Source of the DNA: Terriglobia bacterium
GTDB taxonomy: Bacteria; Acidobacteriota; Terriglobia; Bryobacterales; Bryobacteraceae
Assembly: GCA_020073365.1 (NCBI GenBank)
Contig: JAIQFL010000039.1
Location: forward strand, 1 to 48,046
Direction of reading: 5' to 3'
DNA: 48,046 nucleotides
Position 1 is the stretch's first letter. The number at the start of each line of letters is the position of its first letter. Made by a program: the position numbers and the translations under genes. Shown piece after piece: positions 1 to 9,168 of the stretch. The notes under the pieces were generated by a model. That model ran no database searches. It had not been told where the DNA came from and worked only from the letters and a program-made list of their open reading frames with translations.

Positions 1-123
1 ACGACGCTGACCGCGCAACTGACGATAGCGGGGAATGCGACGCCGGGACCGTACTCGCTGACGGCCACGACGGGCAGCGAAGAGGCCACGCTTCCGAACG
101 GGTTTACGGTTACGGCGCAGTAG
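1..123 (+). CDS. C-terminal end of a secreted/adhesin-like protein (partial)
   Basis: Only the last 40 codons are in the window; the frame is open from base 1 to a TAG at 121-123. The residues are rich in Thr, Ala and Gly and end NGFTVTAQ, with a 'TPGPYSLTATTG' stretch just before. That pattern is typical of a terminal Ig-like or IPT/TIG-type beta-sandwich domain in large extracellular acidobacterial proteins, but so short a piece cannot be assigned. A small GGCCG-GAT-CGGCC dyad follows at 129-141, without a T run. Function unknown. Confidence 0.5.
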   Translation, partial: TTLTAQLTIAGNATPGPYSLTATTGSEEATLPNGFTVTAQ

Positions 124-283
124 GCGGTGGCCGGATCGGCCGGATGCGAATCCCTCCTCGCCCGCCCGGCGCGATACACTGGGACCAACGGCGCGATCCT
201 GGGTACCGGCACTTTCGTGCAGGCGCGCCTTTTCGGCCACTCGACAGACCCGACGCCTGTCTTATGCGAGGGGGATTTCCACT

Positions 284-3115
284 ATGACGACGACAGCAAT
301 GACTCCGGCCTCGACGGCCAATCCGCTCCGAGCCCTGGGGCAATACGGACAATCCGTATGGCTGGACTTTATCCGCCGCAGCCTGATCACCAGCGGCGAG
401 CTTCAACGCCTCATCCGGGAAGACGGGTTGCGCGGCGTGACGTCCAATCCGGCGATCTTCGAAAAGGCCATCGCCGGCAGCTCGGATTATAAGGATGTCC
501 TGGAGGATCCGGCATCCCGCAACCTCGACGCCAAGGCGCTCTACGAACAGATCGCCATCCGCGACATTCAGGCCGCCGCGAATGCCCTCGCGCCGGTATA
601 TGAGGCGTCCCTCGCGCGCGATGGCTATGTCAGCCTGGAGGTTTCGCCCGCTCTGGCTCGCGATACAGCGGGCACCCTGGAAGAAGCCCGCCGCCTGTGG
701 AGCACCGTGGCTCGCAAGAACCTCATGGTCAAGGTGCCGGGCACCGCCGAGGGCATTCCGGCACTCCAACAGCTCATTACCGAAGGCATCAACGTCAACG
801 TCACCCTGCTCTTCTCGCAGGCCGTGTACGAGCAGGTCGCGGAAGCTTACATCGCGGGTCTGGAAGCGCGCGCCGCCCAGGGCAAGAACCTCAGCCACGT
901 CGCCAGCGTCGCCAGTTTCTTCGTCAGCCGCATCGATACGGCCATCGATAGTCTGCCCGCGGCCAAACAGGCCGGCCTCGCCGGCAAGGTGGCCATCGCC
1001 AATGCCAAGCTCACCTACGAACGGTCCAACCAGATCCTTAGCGGCTCGCGCTGGGCCGCGCTGCGGGCGAAGGGCGCACAGAAACAGCGCCTTCTCTGGG
1101 CCAGCACCAGTACCAAGAACCCCAGCTATCGCGACGTCATGTACGTGGAGGAGTTGATCGGCCCCGATACCGTCAACACCATTCCCCCCGCTACCTTTGA
1201 CGCCTTCCGCGATCACGGCCGCCCGCGCGCCAGCCTGTCCGAAGATGTCGAGGCCGCGCACCGCACCATGGACGCGCTGGCCAAGGCCGGCATTTCCATG
1301 AAGGAGGTGACCGCCAAACTGCTGGAGGAAGGCTTGCAGCAGTTCCAGACGGCCTTCGACGCGCTTCTGAAGGCCACCGGCAAAGCTTCGGTCAAGATCA
1401 ACCGGCAGAGCTTCAAGATCCCGGACGATCTGGCCGCGGAGGTGCAAGCCTCGCTCGCAGACTGGAAGGCGAACGACAAAGTCCACCGTTTGTGGCGCGG
1501 CGATGCCTCGCTCTGGTCCGTCACGGACGAGAGCCAGTGGGTCGGCTGGCTCGGCATCGTCGACGACCAGTTGGCTCACGCACCGCACCTGAAGAGCATC
1601 GCCGAAGAGGTGAAGTTGGCGGGCTTCCAGCACGCCCTTCTGCTGGGAATGGGCGGGTCGAGCCTCTGCCCGGAGGTCATGCGGATGACCTTCGGTAAGG
1701 TGCCCGGATTCCCGGAAATGCACGTATTGGACTCCACCGACCCGGCCCAGATCCTGGCCACCCAGAAGAAGATCGATCTGGCGAACACCATCTTCATCGT
1801 GTCCAGCAAGTCCGGTGGCACGCTCGAGCCGAACATCTTCAAGCAGTACTTCTTCGAGCGCGTGAAGCAGGCAGTCGGCGCGGAAGAGGCGCCCCAGCGG
1901 TTTATTGCGATCACTGACCCCGGCTCCAAGATGCAGCGCGTCGCCACGACGGACCACTTCCGCCACACCTTCTTCGGGCTGCCGAGCATCGGCGGGCGCT
2001 ATTCGGCGCTGTCTGATTTCGGTATGGTCCCCGCCGCCATCATGGGAGTCGACGTCCCGCGCTTCCTCGATATGACCGAGGAGATGGTCCAGGCCTGCAC
2101 CCCCACGGTTCCGGTCGAAGAGAACCCCGGCCTCGTGTTGGGGACCGTTCTGGGCGTGCTCGCGAAACACGGCCGCGACAAGGTCACGCTGGTGTCGTCG
2201 CCGGGAATCCACGACCTGGGCGCGTGGCTCGAGCAGTTGCTGGCGGAGTCCACTGGTAAGATCGGCAAGGGGATGATCCCGGTCGATCGCGAGAATCCGG
2301 GGAGCCCCGCTGTCTACGGCAAGGACCGCGTCTTCGCCTATCTCCGCCTCGAATCCGCGCCCGATGCCGCGCAGGACCAGGCCGTCGACGCACTCGAACG
2401 AGCCGGCCAGCCCGTGATCCGCATTTCCGTGGGAGAGCCGTATAACCTGGGCGAAGAGTTTTTCCGATGGGAGATCGCGACCGCGGTGGCCGGATCGATC
2501 CTCGGCATCAATCCGTTCAATCAGCCCGATGTGGAGGCCAGCAAGATCGCGACCCGCAAGTTGACCGACGAATACGAGCAGACCGGACACCTGGCCCCCG
2601 AGTCGCCCATCCTGGAGGCCGACGGCATCAAGCTCTTTGCGGATGAGAGGAACGGCGCCGATCTCAGCGGCCACGCGGGCGGAGACCGTTCGCTGTCGGG
2701 TTATCTCAAGGCCCACCTGGGCCGGCTGTCCGCCGGCGATTACTTCGCCCTCCTGGGGTACATCGAGATGAACGACGCGCACGAGAGCGCCTTGCAGTCG
2801 ATCCGGCACACCGTGCGTGACGCCAGGCGGGTGGCCACCTGTCTCGGGTTCGGACCGCGCTTTTTGCACTCCACCGGACAGGCTTACAAAGGCGGGCCCA
2901 ATAGCGGCGTGTTCCTCCAGATCACCTGCGACGATGCCGTCGACCTTCCCGTCCCGGGACAGACCTACACTTTCGGCGTGGTGAAGGCTGCCCAGGCGCG
3001 CGGCGATTTCCAGGTGCTGGCGGATCGCGGAAGGCGCGCCCTGCGGGTCCACCTCGGAGCCGATGTGGACGCCGGCTTGCGCCAACTGGCAGACCTGGTG
3101 AAGGGAGCGCTCTGA
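284..3115 (+). CDS. tal-pgi: Bifunctional transaldolase / glucose-6-phosphate isomerase
   Basis: A fusion enzyme of 943 residues in the cytoplasm. The N-terminal ~360 residues are transaldolase (pentose phosphate pathway; transfers a dihydroxyacetone unit from sedoheptulose-7-phosphate). They include SNPAIFEKA near the start and the Schiff-base lysine segment LMVKVPGT. From about residue 400 to the end is phosphoglucose isomerase (glucose-6-P/fructose-6-P), with [14 protein letters not shown] and the helix near [15 protein letters not shown]. Length fits known Tal-PGI fusions. The ATG at 284 has GAGGGGG upstream at good spacing. It is followed after one base by 6-phosphogluconate dehydrogenase, so both act on hexose/pentose phosphates from one transcript. 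Confidence 0.95.
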   Translation: MTTTAMTPASTANPLRALGQYGQSVWLDFIRRSLITSGELQRLIREDGLRGVTSNPAIFEKAIAGSSDYKDVLEDPASRNLDAKALYEQIAIRDIQAAANALAPVYEASLARDGYVSLEVSPALARDTAGTLEEARRLWSTVARKNLMVKVPGTAEGIPALQQLITEGINVNVTLLFSQAVYEQVAEAYIAGLEARAAQGKNLSHVASVASFFVSRIDTAIDSLPAAKQAGLAGKVAIANAKLTYERSNQILSGSRWAALRAKGAQKQRLLWASTSTKNPSYRDVMYVEELIGPDTVNTIPPATFDAFRDHGRPRASLSEDVEAAHRTMDALAKAGISMKEVTAKLLEEGLQQFQTAFDALLKATGKASVKINRQSFKIPDDLAAEVQASLADWKANDKVHRLWRGDASLWSVTDESQWVGWLGIVDDQLAHAPHLKSIAEEVKLAGFQHALLLGMGGSSLCPEVMRMTFGKVPGFPEMHVLDSTDPAQILATQKKIDLANTIFIVSSKSGGTLEPNIFKQYFFERVKQAVGAEEAPQRFIAITDPGSKMQRVATTDHFRHTFFGLPSIGGRYSALSDFGMVPAAIMGVDVPRFLDMTEEMVQACTPTVPVEENPGLVLGTVLGVLAKHGRDKVTLVSSPGIHDLGAWLEQLLAESTGKIGKGMIPVDRENPGSPAVYGKDRVFAYLRLESAPDAAQDQAVDALERAGQPVIRISVGEPYNLGEEFFRWEIATAVAGSILGINPFNQPDVEASKIATRKLTDEYEQTGHLAPESPILEADGIKLFADERNGADLSGHAGGDRSLSGYLKAHLGRLSAGDYFALLGYIEMNDAHESALQSIRHTVRDARRVATCLGFGPRFLHSTGQAYKGGPNSGVFLQITCDDAVDLPVPGQTYTFGVVKAAQARGDFQVLADRGRRALRVHLGADVDAGLRQLADLVKGAL

Positions 3116-3116
3116 C

Positions 3117-4136
3117 ATGCAACTGGGCATGATCGGCCTTGGCCGCATGGGCGCCAACATCGTGCGCCGCCTGTTGCGCAATGGACACCAGTGCGTGGTG
3201 CTCGACCGCGACGCCGCCGCCGTCAAGGCACTCGCGGCGGATGGCGCCACCGGGGCGGCATCGCTCGATGACTTCGTCAAGCACCTGACCGCGCCGCGTG
3301 CCCTCTGGCTGATGGTCCCGGCGGCGGCCGTGGATGGCTTGCTGGCGGACCTATCCGGGCGCCTCGAATCGGGCGACATCATCATCGATGGCGGCAACTC
3401 GTACTACATCGACGATATCCGGCGCTCCAAGGAACTAGAGCCGCGCGGCATCCGGTACCTGGACGTCGGCACCAGCGGAGGCGTGTGGGGACTGGAGCGC
3501 GGGTACAGCCAGATGATCGGCGGTCCTCGCGAAACCGTCGAGTATCTCGACCCCATCTTCAAGACGCTGGCGCCCGGCCGCGGGACCGCGGAGCGTACGC
3601 CCGGCCGGGAGAAGGCGGGCGGCACCGCCGAAGAAGGCTACCTCTATTGCGGACCGGTGGGCGCCGGCCACTTCGTGAAGATGGTGCACAACGGCATCGA
3701 ATACGGCCTGATGGCGGCCTATGCCGAGGGTCTGAACATTCTGAAGCACGCCAACGCCGGCAGCCAGGCTCGCGCCGTCGATGCCGAGACCACGCCTCTA
3801 CGCGACCCCAGCCACTATCAGTATCAATTCAATGTGGCCGATGTCGCCGAGGTCTGGCGCCGTGGCAGCGTGGTGGCATCCTGGCTGCTGGACTTGACTG
3901 CCAAGGCTCTGTTTGAGGAACCGGACCTGGCGAGGTTCTCGGGCCGTGTGTCCGATTCCGGCGAGGGCCGCTGGACCATTATGGCTGCCATCGAAGAATC
4001 GGTCCCCGCGCCGGTCCTCACTACCGCTCTGTACGAGCGCTTCGCCTCGCGCGGCGAGGAGGCGTTCGCGGACAAGTTGCTGTCCGCGATGCGGTTCCAA
4101 TTCGGGGGCCATTTAGAGCGCGGGCCGGTGGGATAA
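3117..4136 (+). CDS. gnd: 6-phosphogluconate dehydrogenase, decarboxylating (short form)
   Basis: Oxidises and decarboxylates 6-phosphogluconate to ribulose-5-phosphate with NAD(P)+, the last oxidative step of the pentose phosphate pathway. The N-terminus has the Rossmann motif [16 protein letters not shown], then [12 protein letters not shown] and the catalytic region [18 protein letters not shown] with the conserved Lys and the HNGIEY signature. At 339 residues it is of the short (GndA/YqeC-like) class rather than the ~470-residue enzyme. Its ATG lies one base after the tal-pgi stop (GGGAG about 8 nt upstream), so translation is probably coupled. Downstream, CAGGCC-GTTT-GGCCTG at 4153-4168 may terminate transcription. 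Confidence 0.92.
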   Translation: MQLGMIGLGRMGANIVRRLLRNGHQCVVLDRDAAAVKALAADGATGAASLDDFVKHLTAPRALWLMVPAAAVDGLLADLSGRLESGDIIIDGGNSYYIDDIRRSKELEPRGIRYLDVGTSGGVWGLERGYSQMIGGPRETVEYLDPIFKTLAPGRGTAERTPGREKAGGTAEEGYLYCGPVGAGHFVKMVHNGIEYGLMAAYAEGLNILKHANAGSQARAVDAETTPLRDPSHYQYQFNVADVAEVWRRGSVVASWLLDLTAKALFEEPDLARFSGRVSDSGEGRWTIMAAIEESVPAPVLTTALYERFASRGEEAFADKLLSAMRFQFGGHLERGPVG

Positions 4137-4149
4137 GGCGGCCCGGGTA

Positions 4150-4168
4150 GGACAGGCCGTTTGGCCTG
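4150..4168. repeat. Intergenic palindromic repeat, copy 1
   Basis: A 17-base sequence (GGACAGGCCGTTTGGCC, 4150-4166) recurs exactly at 9107-9123. Here it forms a 6-bp stem with a GTTT loop (4153-4168) in the convergent gap between gnd and the GNAT gene, where it could end both transcripts. The rest of 4137-4326 shows no gene. Confidence 0.6.
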
Positions 4169-4326
4169 GATAGCGTCGGAATAAACCGGCGTGAGGTAGT
4201 GAATGAGTGCCATACAGGAAACGAGCAGCGAGCCATCCTGGCCCCGAGCCAATGTGAAGGCGGTGGGAAACCGCCGGCTCTGCGCGGTAACGCCGCCCGC
4301 CCCATCTGCCGCCGGCCCACTCTGCC

Positions 4327-5151
4327 TCACTCGAATCGATATCGGAGAGCTTCCGCGACGGCGCGATAGCCGATTCGGCGGTAGATCGAGTTGGAGGTGG
4401 GATTACCCAGGTCGGTGTAGAGAATGCACCGATGGCCGCTCGCGCGTATCTGTCGCGAGAGATCGCCGACGCACGCTCCGGCGTAGCCGCGCTTGCGCTT
4501 CTCCGGCGGCGTGTAGACGGCCTGCAGACGAACCACACCTTCCATCGGTTGGCTGCGGACCACCATCGACCCCGGACCGCTGTCATCCCACATCCACAAC
4601 TGCCCCGCGGGGAGCCATCGGTCGATGAGGACATTCGGATCGCCTGTCGGCTCGCCGATCTCCGCACGAAAACCGCCCACCCAGTCAACCAATAGAGGGC
4701 GATCGGCCGGAACCGCTTGGCGGCGCTGCCCGCTGACCGCCGGCCATTCCTGCACTTCCAGCACTTCGTATAGGCGCAGTCCCTGGAAGGGAACGGCGGC
4801 GGACTTCGAACGCTCCGTCCACTGCCCGGCGAAGCGTGCCGCCGTGGCTGCGTCGCCATTTACGCCCGGGAGCGCAACGCCCGCCTCCACGATTCGATCC
4901 ACCATCGCCGCGACCACCTCCGGCTCCATGGGCGTGAGGGTCGCCGGGTAGGTCAGTGGTGACTGGAAGACCAGGCCGGCGACCTTCCCGCCGTTCGTCG
5001 CCACCCAGTATCGGCCGGGCTCGGGGTGCGCCACGCGCGCGTCGAAGAGCGTCAGGATGATATTGTGGAGCACCGGCTCCGACGCGAGAAACACCCCTGC
5101 TTCGGCGAGTACCCAGGCTGGATCGTCACTGAAGGTGACTTGGATGCCCAT
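4327..5151 (-). CDS. GNAT-family N-acetyltransferase
   Basis: A 274-residue protein with a GNAT acetyl-CoA-binding fold in its C-terminal half. There, VVRLQAVYTPPEKRKRGYAG corresponds to beta-4 and the pyrophosphate-binding loop (motif A, R/Q-x-x-G-x-G/A), followed by CILYTDLGNPTSNSIYRRIG (motif B). The first ~130 residues are a separate N-terminal domain as in other two-part GNAT proteins. Such proteins transfer acetyl groups to small molecules or proteins; the substrate here is unknown. It is convergent with gnd and stands alone; no clear Shine-Dalgarno sequence precedes the ATG at 5151. Confidence 0.85.
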   Translation of the reverse strand: MGIQVTFSDDPAWVLAEAGVFLASEPVLHNIILTLFDARVAHPEPGRYWVATNGGKVAGLVFQSPLTYPATLTPMEPEVVAAMVDRIVEAGVALPGVNGDAATAARFAGQWTERSKSAAVPFQGLRLYEVLEVQEWPAVSGQRRQAVPADRPLLVDWVGGFRAEIGEPTGDPNVLIDRWLPAGQLWMWDDSGPGSMVVRSQPMEGVVRLQAVYTPPEKRKRGYAGACVGDLSRQIRASGHRCILYTDLGNPTSNSIYRRIGYRAVAEALRYRFE

Positions 5152-5253
5152 CCGTAGAGCTTACCGCGAACTGCTTTGCGGGAGCGAGACAGATGACTGG
5201 GGCAGCCGCTCCGCGACCACTCTAACCGCGCGACGGAGCATCCGTATTCCAGC

Positions 5254-5259
5254 TATACT
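5254..5259 (+). promoter_or_regulatory. Probable -10 element of the 5274 gene
   Basis: TATACT ends 14 bases before the ATG at 5274, so the leader would be only about 7 nt and no Shine-Dalgarno sequence fits in it. This is one of several genes here with a -10 box very close to the start codon. The -35 box is not convincing. Confidence 0.4.
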
Positions 5260-5273
5260 TGTCTTAAATCGCC

Positions 5274-5663
5274 ATGACCGCGCAAAACGCCGGCGCAACC
5301 GACTACGACTCCGTGGAGATGCGTGGGGGACGACTCCACAAAATTCGCCGCTCCGAGGCTCGCATGCTCGGCGAGGAGGATCGCATGGTCCCGGTCGCTA
5401 AGTGCTATTGCCGCTCGCACGACGTGCTCACCGCGGCGGATGCGGAACTTCAGAGGCGGCCGACTTTCGTGTTCCCCGTACAGTTCTTCAACGACCTGGA
5501 GAGCCTGATTGGAAAGGAAATCGAAGGCCGGATCTATGCCGACAGCCAGGGACGACGGGTGAAGTTCCACCTCGACTTGAGTGAACATGCCGGTTTCCAA
5601 TTGGACGAGGGCGACCGTAGTTTGCACAGCCCCTGGTACGACGATAGCGTGCTCAAAGAGTAG
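5274..5663 (+). CDS. Hypothetical protein, 129 residues
   Basis: I do not recognise this family. The protein is soluble and charged, without signal peptide or membrane segment. Its second half (about residues 65-120, containing FPVQFFNDLESLIGKEIEGR) looks like a small alpha/beta domain. A minus-strand frame is also open across almost the same bases (5253-5693). The plus strand is preferred because it has a -10 box just upstream, ordinary amino-acid composition and a GC-rich third codon position. It is divergent from the GNAT gene and convergent with the zinc-ribbon gene. Confidence 0.55.
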   Translation: MTAQNAGATDYDSVEMRGGRLHKIRRSEARMLGEEDRMVPVAKCYCRSHDVLTAADAELQRRPTFVFPVQFFNDLESLIGKEIEGRIYADSQGRRVKFHLDLSEHAGFQLDEGDRSLHSPWYDDSVLKE

Positions 5664-5723
5664 GAAGCGCGGAACGCGGAGATAGGAACACACGGGCCGG
5701 GTAATCGCGCGTCGCGCGGCGCG

Positions 5724-6479
5724 CTATTCGCTAATTGTCTGGGCAGACTCGCCGGAAAGATCTTCGAGCGCCACCGGGGGGTTGTAATAAAGAATGCGCT
5801 GGCAATTCTCGCAGAGCAGGATTTGATCGCCCTTCCTCAGATCCTGGTAGAACTGGAGGCGCACGGTCATGTTGCAGGCGGTGCAGCGGCCATCCACGGC
5901 TTCCGCCACCGCCAGTCCCCGGCGCCCCTTGCGCACGCGCTCGTATGTCTTATATGTCCCGGGCGCGATTCCCGAAACGATCCCCGCCCGTTCGTGCTGC
6001 AATTCACTGGCGGCCTTCTGGTCCACAGCCGTTCGCTCACGCGCCTGCTGCTTCTCCGCTTCCACCTCGGCCTTCTCGGCTTTCAAGGCCAACTCCGCCG
6101 CTTTGACGTTCTTATCCAACGGCTCCGCCTCGCCCATCAACTCCAGAATCCGGTCTTCGGACTTCCGGATCTCGGTCTGGCAAAAATCAATCTCGGTCTG
6201 AAACGCCCGAAATTGCTCGTTGGTCTTCGCCAGTTGCATCTGGTCCTTCAGCTTCGAGACCTTCTGTTCCTGCACCTGGATATCGCCCTCGCACTTCTTG
6301 CGCTCCTTCTGGTTGGCCGCCAGCGCCGCTCGATCGGCCTCGAGCTTCCGCTGATGGGACACCAGTTTCTTCTCGATTTCCGCGGTGTGCTTGGGTAGAG
6401 CGGCGATCTCGCGCGCCAGATCCGCAAGACGATTATCGATTTCTTGCAGGCGGATCACCAGCTTCAGGTCGGGAAGCAT
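5724..6479 (-). CDS. Zinc-ribbon coiled-coil protein (C4-type, DUF164-like)
   Basis: A 251-residue protein. Residues ~10-180 form a long coiled coil rich in Glu, Lys, Ala and Gln, starting RLQEIDNRLADLAREIAALP. The C-terminus carries two CxxC pairs, CTACNM and LCENCQRILYY, about 23 residues apart, which make a zinc ribbon. This is the layout of the widespread C4-type zinc-ribbon family (CT398/HP0958-like), in which one member binds sigma-54 and flagellar mRNA; a role here is not established. The ATG lies inside the 3' end of murJ (47-bp overlap), so it is probably co-transcribed with it. Confidence 0.88.
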   Translation of the reverse strand: MLPDLKLVIRLQEIDNRLADLAREIAALPKHTAEIEKKLVSHQRKLEADRAALAANQKERKKCEGDIQVQEQKVSKLKDQMQLAKTNEQFRAFQTEIDFCQTEIRKSEDRILELMGEAEPLDKNVKAAELALKAEKAEVEAEKQQARERTAVDQKAASELQHERAGIVSGIAPGTYKTYERVRKGRRGLAVAEAVDGRCTACNMTVRLQFYQDLRKGDQILLCENCQRILYYNPPVALEDLSGESAQTISE

Positions 6480-8094
6480 TCCTTATCGAAGTGTAACACG
6501 CGGCTCTGACGACCTGCAGTTCCTCCACGCGGAACGCCCGCGCCGCCGCGTAAAACACAGCCAGGCCGAGCGGAATCGAAATGGCCACGTCCGCCAGTTG
6601 CGCGGGCTTGCCGAACCCCAGCGCGTGGATGGCTCCGCTCGAAGCGCGGCACGCCACACCCATAATGGCGGCAGCGGCAGCGATTTTCAACGCGCTCGAC
6701 GCCAGCGTCTTGCCGTGAATCCCGTGGATGCGCTCCCGCAGGATCAGCAAGAGGGTCAGGGCGCCGAACAGCGCCACGATGGACGTGGAAAGCGCCAGGC
6801 CCGCGTGCCCCATGCCAGTCCACTTCACCAGCGTGTAGGCGGACGCCATATTGACCGCGATCGATGCCACGCTCACCAGCATGGGGGTTCGCGCGTCGTT
6901 CAATGCGTAAAATGCCGGAGCGAGAAGCCGGACCGCGGCATATCCCGCGAGCCCCGCGCTGTAACAGGCCAGGGCCACGGCGGTCTGGTGCGTATCGAAT
7001 GGCTGGAAACGGCCCCACTGATAGACCGCGCCGATCATGCTTTCTCCCAGCACCGCGAGACCCACCGACGACGGGATGGTCAGCAGCAGGACCATGCCCA
7101 GCGAGCGCGCCAGCGTGGCACGGAACTCGTCCATGCGCTCTCGAGCGGCGCTGCGTGAAATCGCGGGCAAGGTGGCCGAAGCGATGGCCACGCCGAAAAC
7201 GCCGAGCGGGAGTTGCATGAAGCGGAATGCGTAGCCCAGCCAACTCACCGGGCCGTTGATCACGTGGCCCGAAGCATCCCGGATGTTGGAAGCCAGGTTC
7301 GTGTTCACGATGACGTTGATCTGCACGGCGGCGCCTCCCAGAATGGCCGGCAGCATCAGCCCAAAAATCCGGCGCAAGCCCGGGTGGCGAAAATCCAGGC
7401 GCAACCGAGGCGCAAAGCCCGCGCGAATAACGCTCGGCATCTGCCAGACCAACTGCAGCGCTCCGCCACCCAGGACACCGCACGCCATCGAAACGATGAG
7501 CCCCCGGCCGAAAGAACGGCCCACGGTGAAACCGAGAGCCAGGCCGAACACTACCGACCCGACGTTGAAACAGGCGGAGGCCAGTGCCGGAATACCGTAT
7601 TGGTCGCACGCGTTGAGGACCCCCATGGCTTGCGCCGCCAGAGCTACCAGCAGCAGAAATGGAAACATGATGCGCGTGAGCAATACCGCCAGCTCGAATT
7701 TGCCGGGTACCGCCTCGAAGCCGGGCGCCATCAGCCGCAGCAGTTGCGGAGTGAAGACCATGCCGGAAACACTCAGCGCCCCCACTACTACGATCAGTGC
7801 CGTGGCCACCAGGTTCGAGAGTTCCGCGGCCTCCCGCTTTCCTTTAGTCGCCAGGTAGTGCGTGAAGACCGGCACAAACGCCGAGGAGAGCGCACCCTCC
7901 GCGAACAGGTTGCGCGAGAGGCTGGGAATCCGGAAGCCGAGTTGGAATGCGTCGTTCACCGCGCCCGCGCCGAACAGGCGAGCCATCACCATTTCGCGCA
8001 CCAGCCCGGTGACGCGGCTGAGCGAGACCGCCGCCGAGATGATCGCGGCGAAGCGAAAGACCCCGTGCTTCTCTCCAGCCGTGGGTTGGTTCAC
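6433..8094 (-). CDS. murJ: Lipid II flippase MurJ (MviN family)
   Basis: Inner-membrane flippase that moves lipid II to the periplasm for peptidoglycan synthesis. The N-terminus FRFAAIISAAVSLSRVTGL, then VREMVMARLFGAG and FRIPSLSRNLFAEGALSSAF are hallmark MurJ sequences, followed by about 14 hydrophobic segments. The frame is open to 8217, but the stretch before residue 42 is Arg-rich, lacks family likeness and overlaps the kinase gene. GTG at 8094, one base past the kinase stop, gives a 553-residue protein of normal length and is the preferred start. It sits in a kinase-murJ-zinc-ribbon operon. Confidence 0.93.
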   Translation of the reverse strand: MNQPTAGEKHGVFRFAAIISAAVSLSRVTGLVREMVMARLFGAGAVNDAFQLGFRIPSLSRNLFAEGALSSAFVPVFTHYLATKGKREAAELSNLVATALIVVVGALSVSGMVFTPQLLRLMAPGFEAVPGKFELAVLLTRIMFPFLLLVALAAQAMGVLNACDQYGIPALASACFNVGSVVFGLALGFTVGRSFGRGLIVSMACGVLGGGALQLVWQMPSVIRAGFAPRLRLDFRHPGLRRIFGLMLPAILGGAAVQINVIVNTNLASNIRDASGHVINGPVSWLGYAFRFMQLPLGVFGVAIASATLPAISRSAARERMDEFRATLARSLGMVLLLTIPSSVGLAVLGESMIGAVYQWGRFQPFDTHQTAVALACYSAGLAGYAAVRLLAPAFYALNDARTPMLVSVASIAVNMASAYTLVKWTGMGHAGLALSTSIVALFGALTLLLILRERIHGIHGKTLASSALKIAAAAAIMGVACRASSGAIHALGFGKPAQLADVAISIPLGLAVFYAAARAFRVEELQVVRAACYTSIRNASRPEAGDPPARNR

Positions 8095-8095
8095 G

Positions 8096-9025
8096 CTATT
8101 CGACGCGCCTGACTTCCACCTGGCGGTAAATCTCCTGAGTCTGTTCGAGAGTGGCGAACCGCATTCCCGGCACTCGCGCCGAGGCCGTGCCTGCCGCGAC
8201 ACCCCAGCGCAGCGCATCGGCGGCGTTCGCCTTGCGCTTCATGGCCCAGGTGTACCCAGCCGAAAGCGCATCCCCCGCGCCGATGGGGCACACCGCATCG
8301 ATGCGCGGCGGCAGCGCCTCGAAAAGTCCGTCGGGATAGGCGCCCACCGCGCCGCGGCTTGCCAGCGACAGCACTACCGACTCGGCGCCCATCGACCGGA
8401 TTTGCTCCGCCGCTTCCAGGTAGTGGGTGCGCGTGAGCAGGGTGCGGGAGAGCAGCCGCTCGGCCTCCTTCTCGTTGGGCGTCACCACGGTTGGCTTGGC
8501 TTCGATCCCCTCCCGCAGGGCCTCTCTATCGGCGTGCAGCAGGGTCTTCACTTTTTTCCGGCGCGCCATCCCGATCAGCTTGCCGTAGAATGACGCGGGT
8601 ACGCCCGGCGGAAGGCTGCCGCAAACCAACAGCCAGGAGGCGTTCTCCAGAGCCTCGCGGACGGCTCGCTCCACGCTGGCTACCTCTGCCTTTTCGAGCG
8701 TAGGGCCTGCTTCGTTGATGTTTACCGTGAGTCCATGCTTGTCGGTGATCGTGAGATTGGTCCGGATCGCGTTGTGGATGGGCACCACCGAGGTCCGGTA
8801 CCCACAGCCGGCCAGCAAAGCTTCGAGCCGCTGGCCCGAGTCTCCCCCGGACGTGAGGAGCGCCACCGTTTCGCCTCCGAAGGCGTGAATCACACACGAG
8901 GCGTTGATGCCCCGCCCGCCCGGAGACTCCCGGCTGGAATTGATGTAAGCCCGATCCTCAAAGGCCAGACGATCTACGCCGATGATGCGATCGATGGCCG
9001 GGTTAATCGTGAGTGTGACAATCAA
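8096..9025 (-). CDS. PfkB-family sugar kinase, 1-phosphofructokinase/LacC type
   Basis: A 309-residue ribokinase-fold enzyme that phosphorylates a sugar phosphate with ATP. It begins with the diagnostic TLTINPAIDR of the 1-phosphofructokinase/tagatose-6-phosphate kinase branch. It has ESPGGRGINASCVIHAFGG (substrate-binding Gly-Gly) and the second PfkB signature with the catalytic Asp, CPIGAGDALSAGYTW. Fructose-1-phosphate, fructose-6-phosphate and tagatose-6-phosphate are all possible substrates. The start is TTG at 9025, where the family's normal N-terminus begins. It is the first gene of the kinase-murJ-zinc-ribbon group and is divergent from the EamA transporter. Confidence 0.87.
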   Translation of the reverse strand: MIVTLTINPAIDRIIGVDRLAFEDRAYINSSRESPGGRGINASCVIHAFGGETVALLTSGGDSGQRLEALLAGCGYRTSVVPIHNAIRTNLTITDKHGLTVNINEAGPTLEKAEVASVERAVREALENASWLLVCGSLPPGVPASFYGKLIGMARRKKVKTLLHADREALREGIEAKPTVVTPNEKEAERLLSRTLLTRTHYLEAAEQIRSMGAESVVLSLASRGAVGAYPDGLFEALPPRIDAVCPIGAGDALSAGYTWAMKRKANAADALRWGVAAGTASARVPGMRFATLEQTQEIYRQVEVRRVE

Positions 9026-9067
9026 ACTACCAGTTTACGACCACTGGACGGGTGGAACCCGCTCCTG

Positions 9068-9146
9068 GTCCCACCGGGTTCGCCAGTTTGTGCTGAACAC
9101 CCGGTGGGACAGGCCGTTTGGCCAGTCTTCGGCGGCAACGCCGCCG
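9068..9146. repeat. Intergenic inverted repeats and repeat copy 2
   Basis: In the divergent gap 9026-9168, a perfect 12-bp inverted repeat (GTCCCACCGGGT at 9068-9079, its complement at 9099-9110) runs into the 17-base sequence shared with 4150-4166 (here 9107-9123). A further hairpin CGGCGG-CAACG-CCGCCG follows at 9130-9146. It resembles a REP-like intergenic element. The same bases would be the first codons of the EamA frame if its ATG at 9118 were used, which argues against that start. Confidence 0.55.
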
Positions 9147-9168
9147 TACTAGTGGATGCTACGCTGAA

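Noticed and set aside
110..3397. Very long minus-strand open frame (over 1000 codons) across tal-pgi
   Set aside because: It is the antisense of a strongly conserved gene in a GC-rich genome; the translation has no family likeness and is rich in Arg, Gly, His and Asp as expected from antisense codons.
5253..5693. Minus-strand alternative to the 5274 hypothetical gene
   Set aside because: Plausible in length, but the plus-strand frame has a -10 box, better composition and GC-rich third positions. Not fully excluded.
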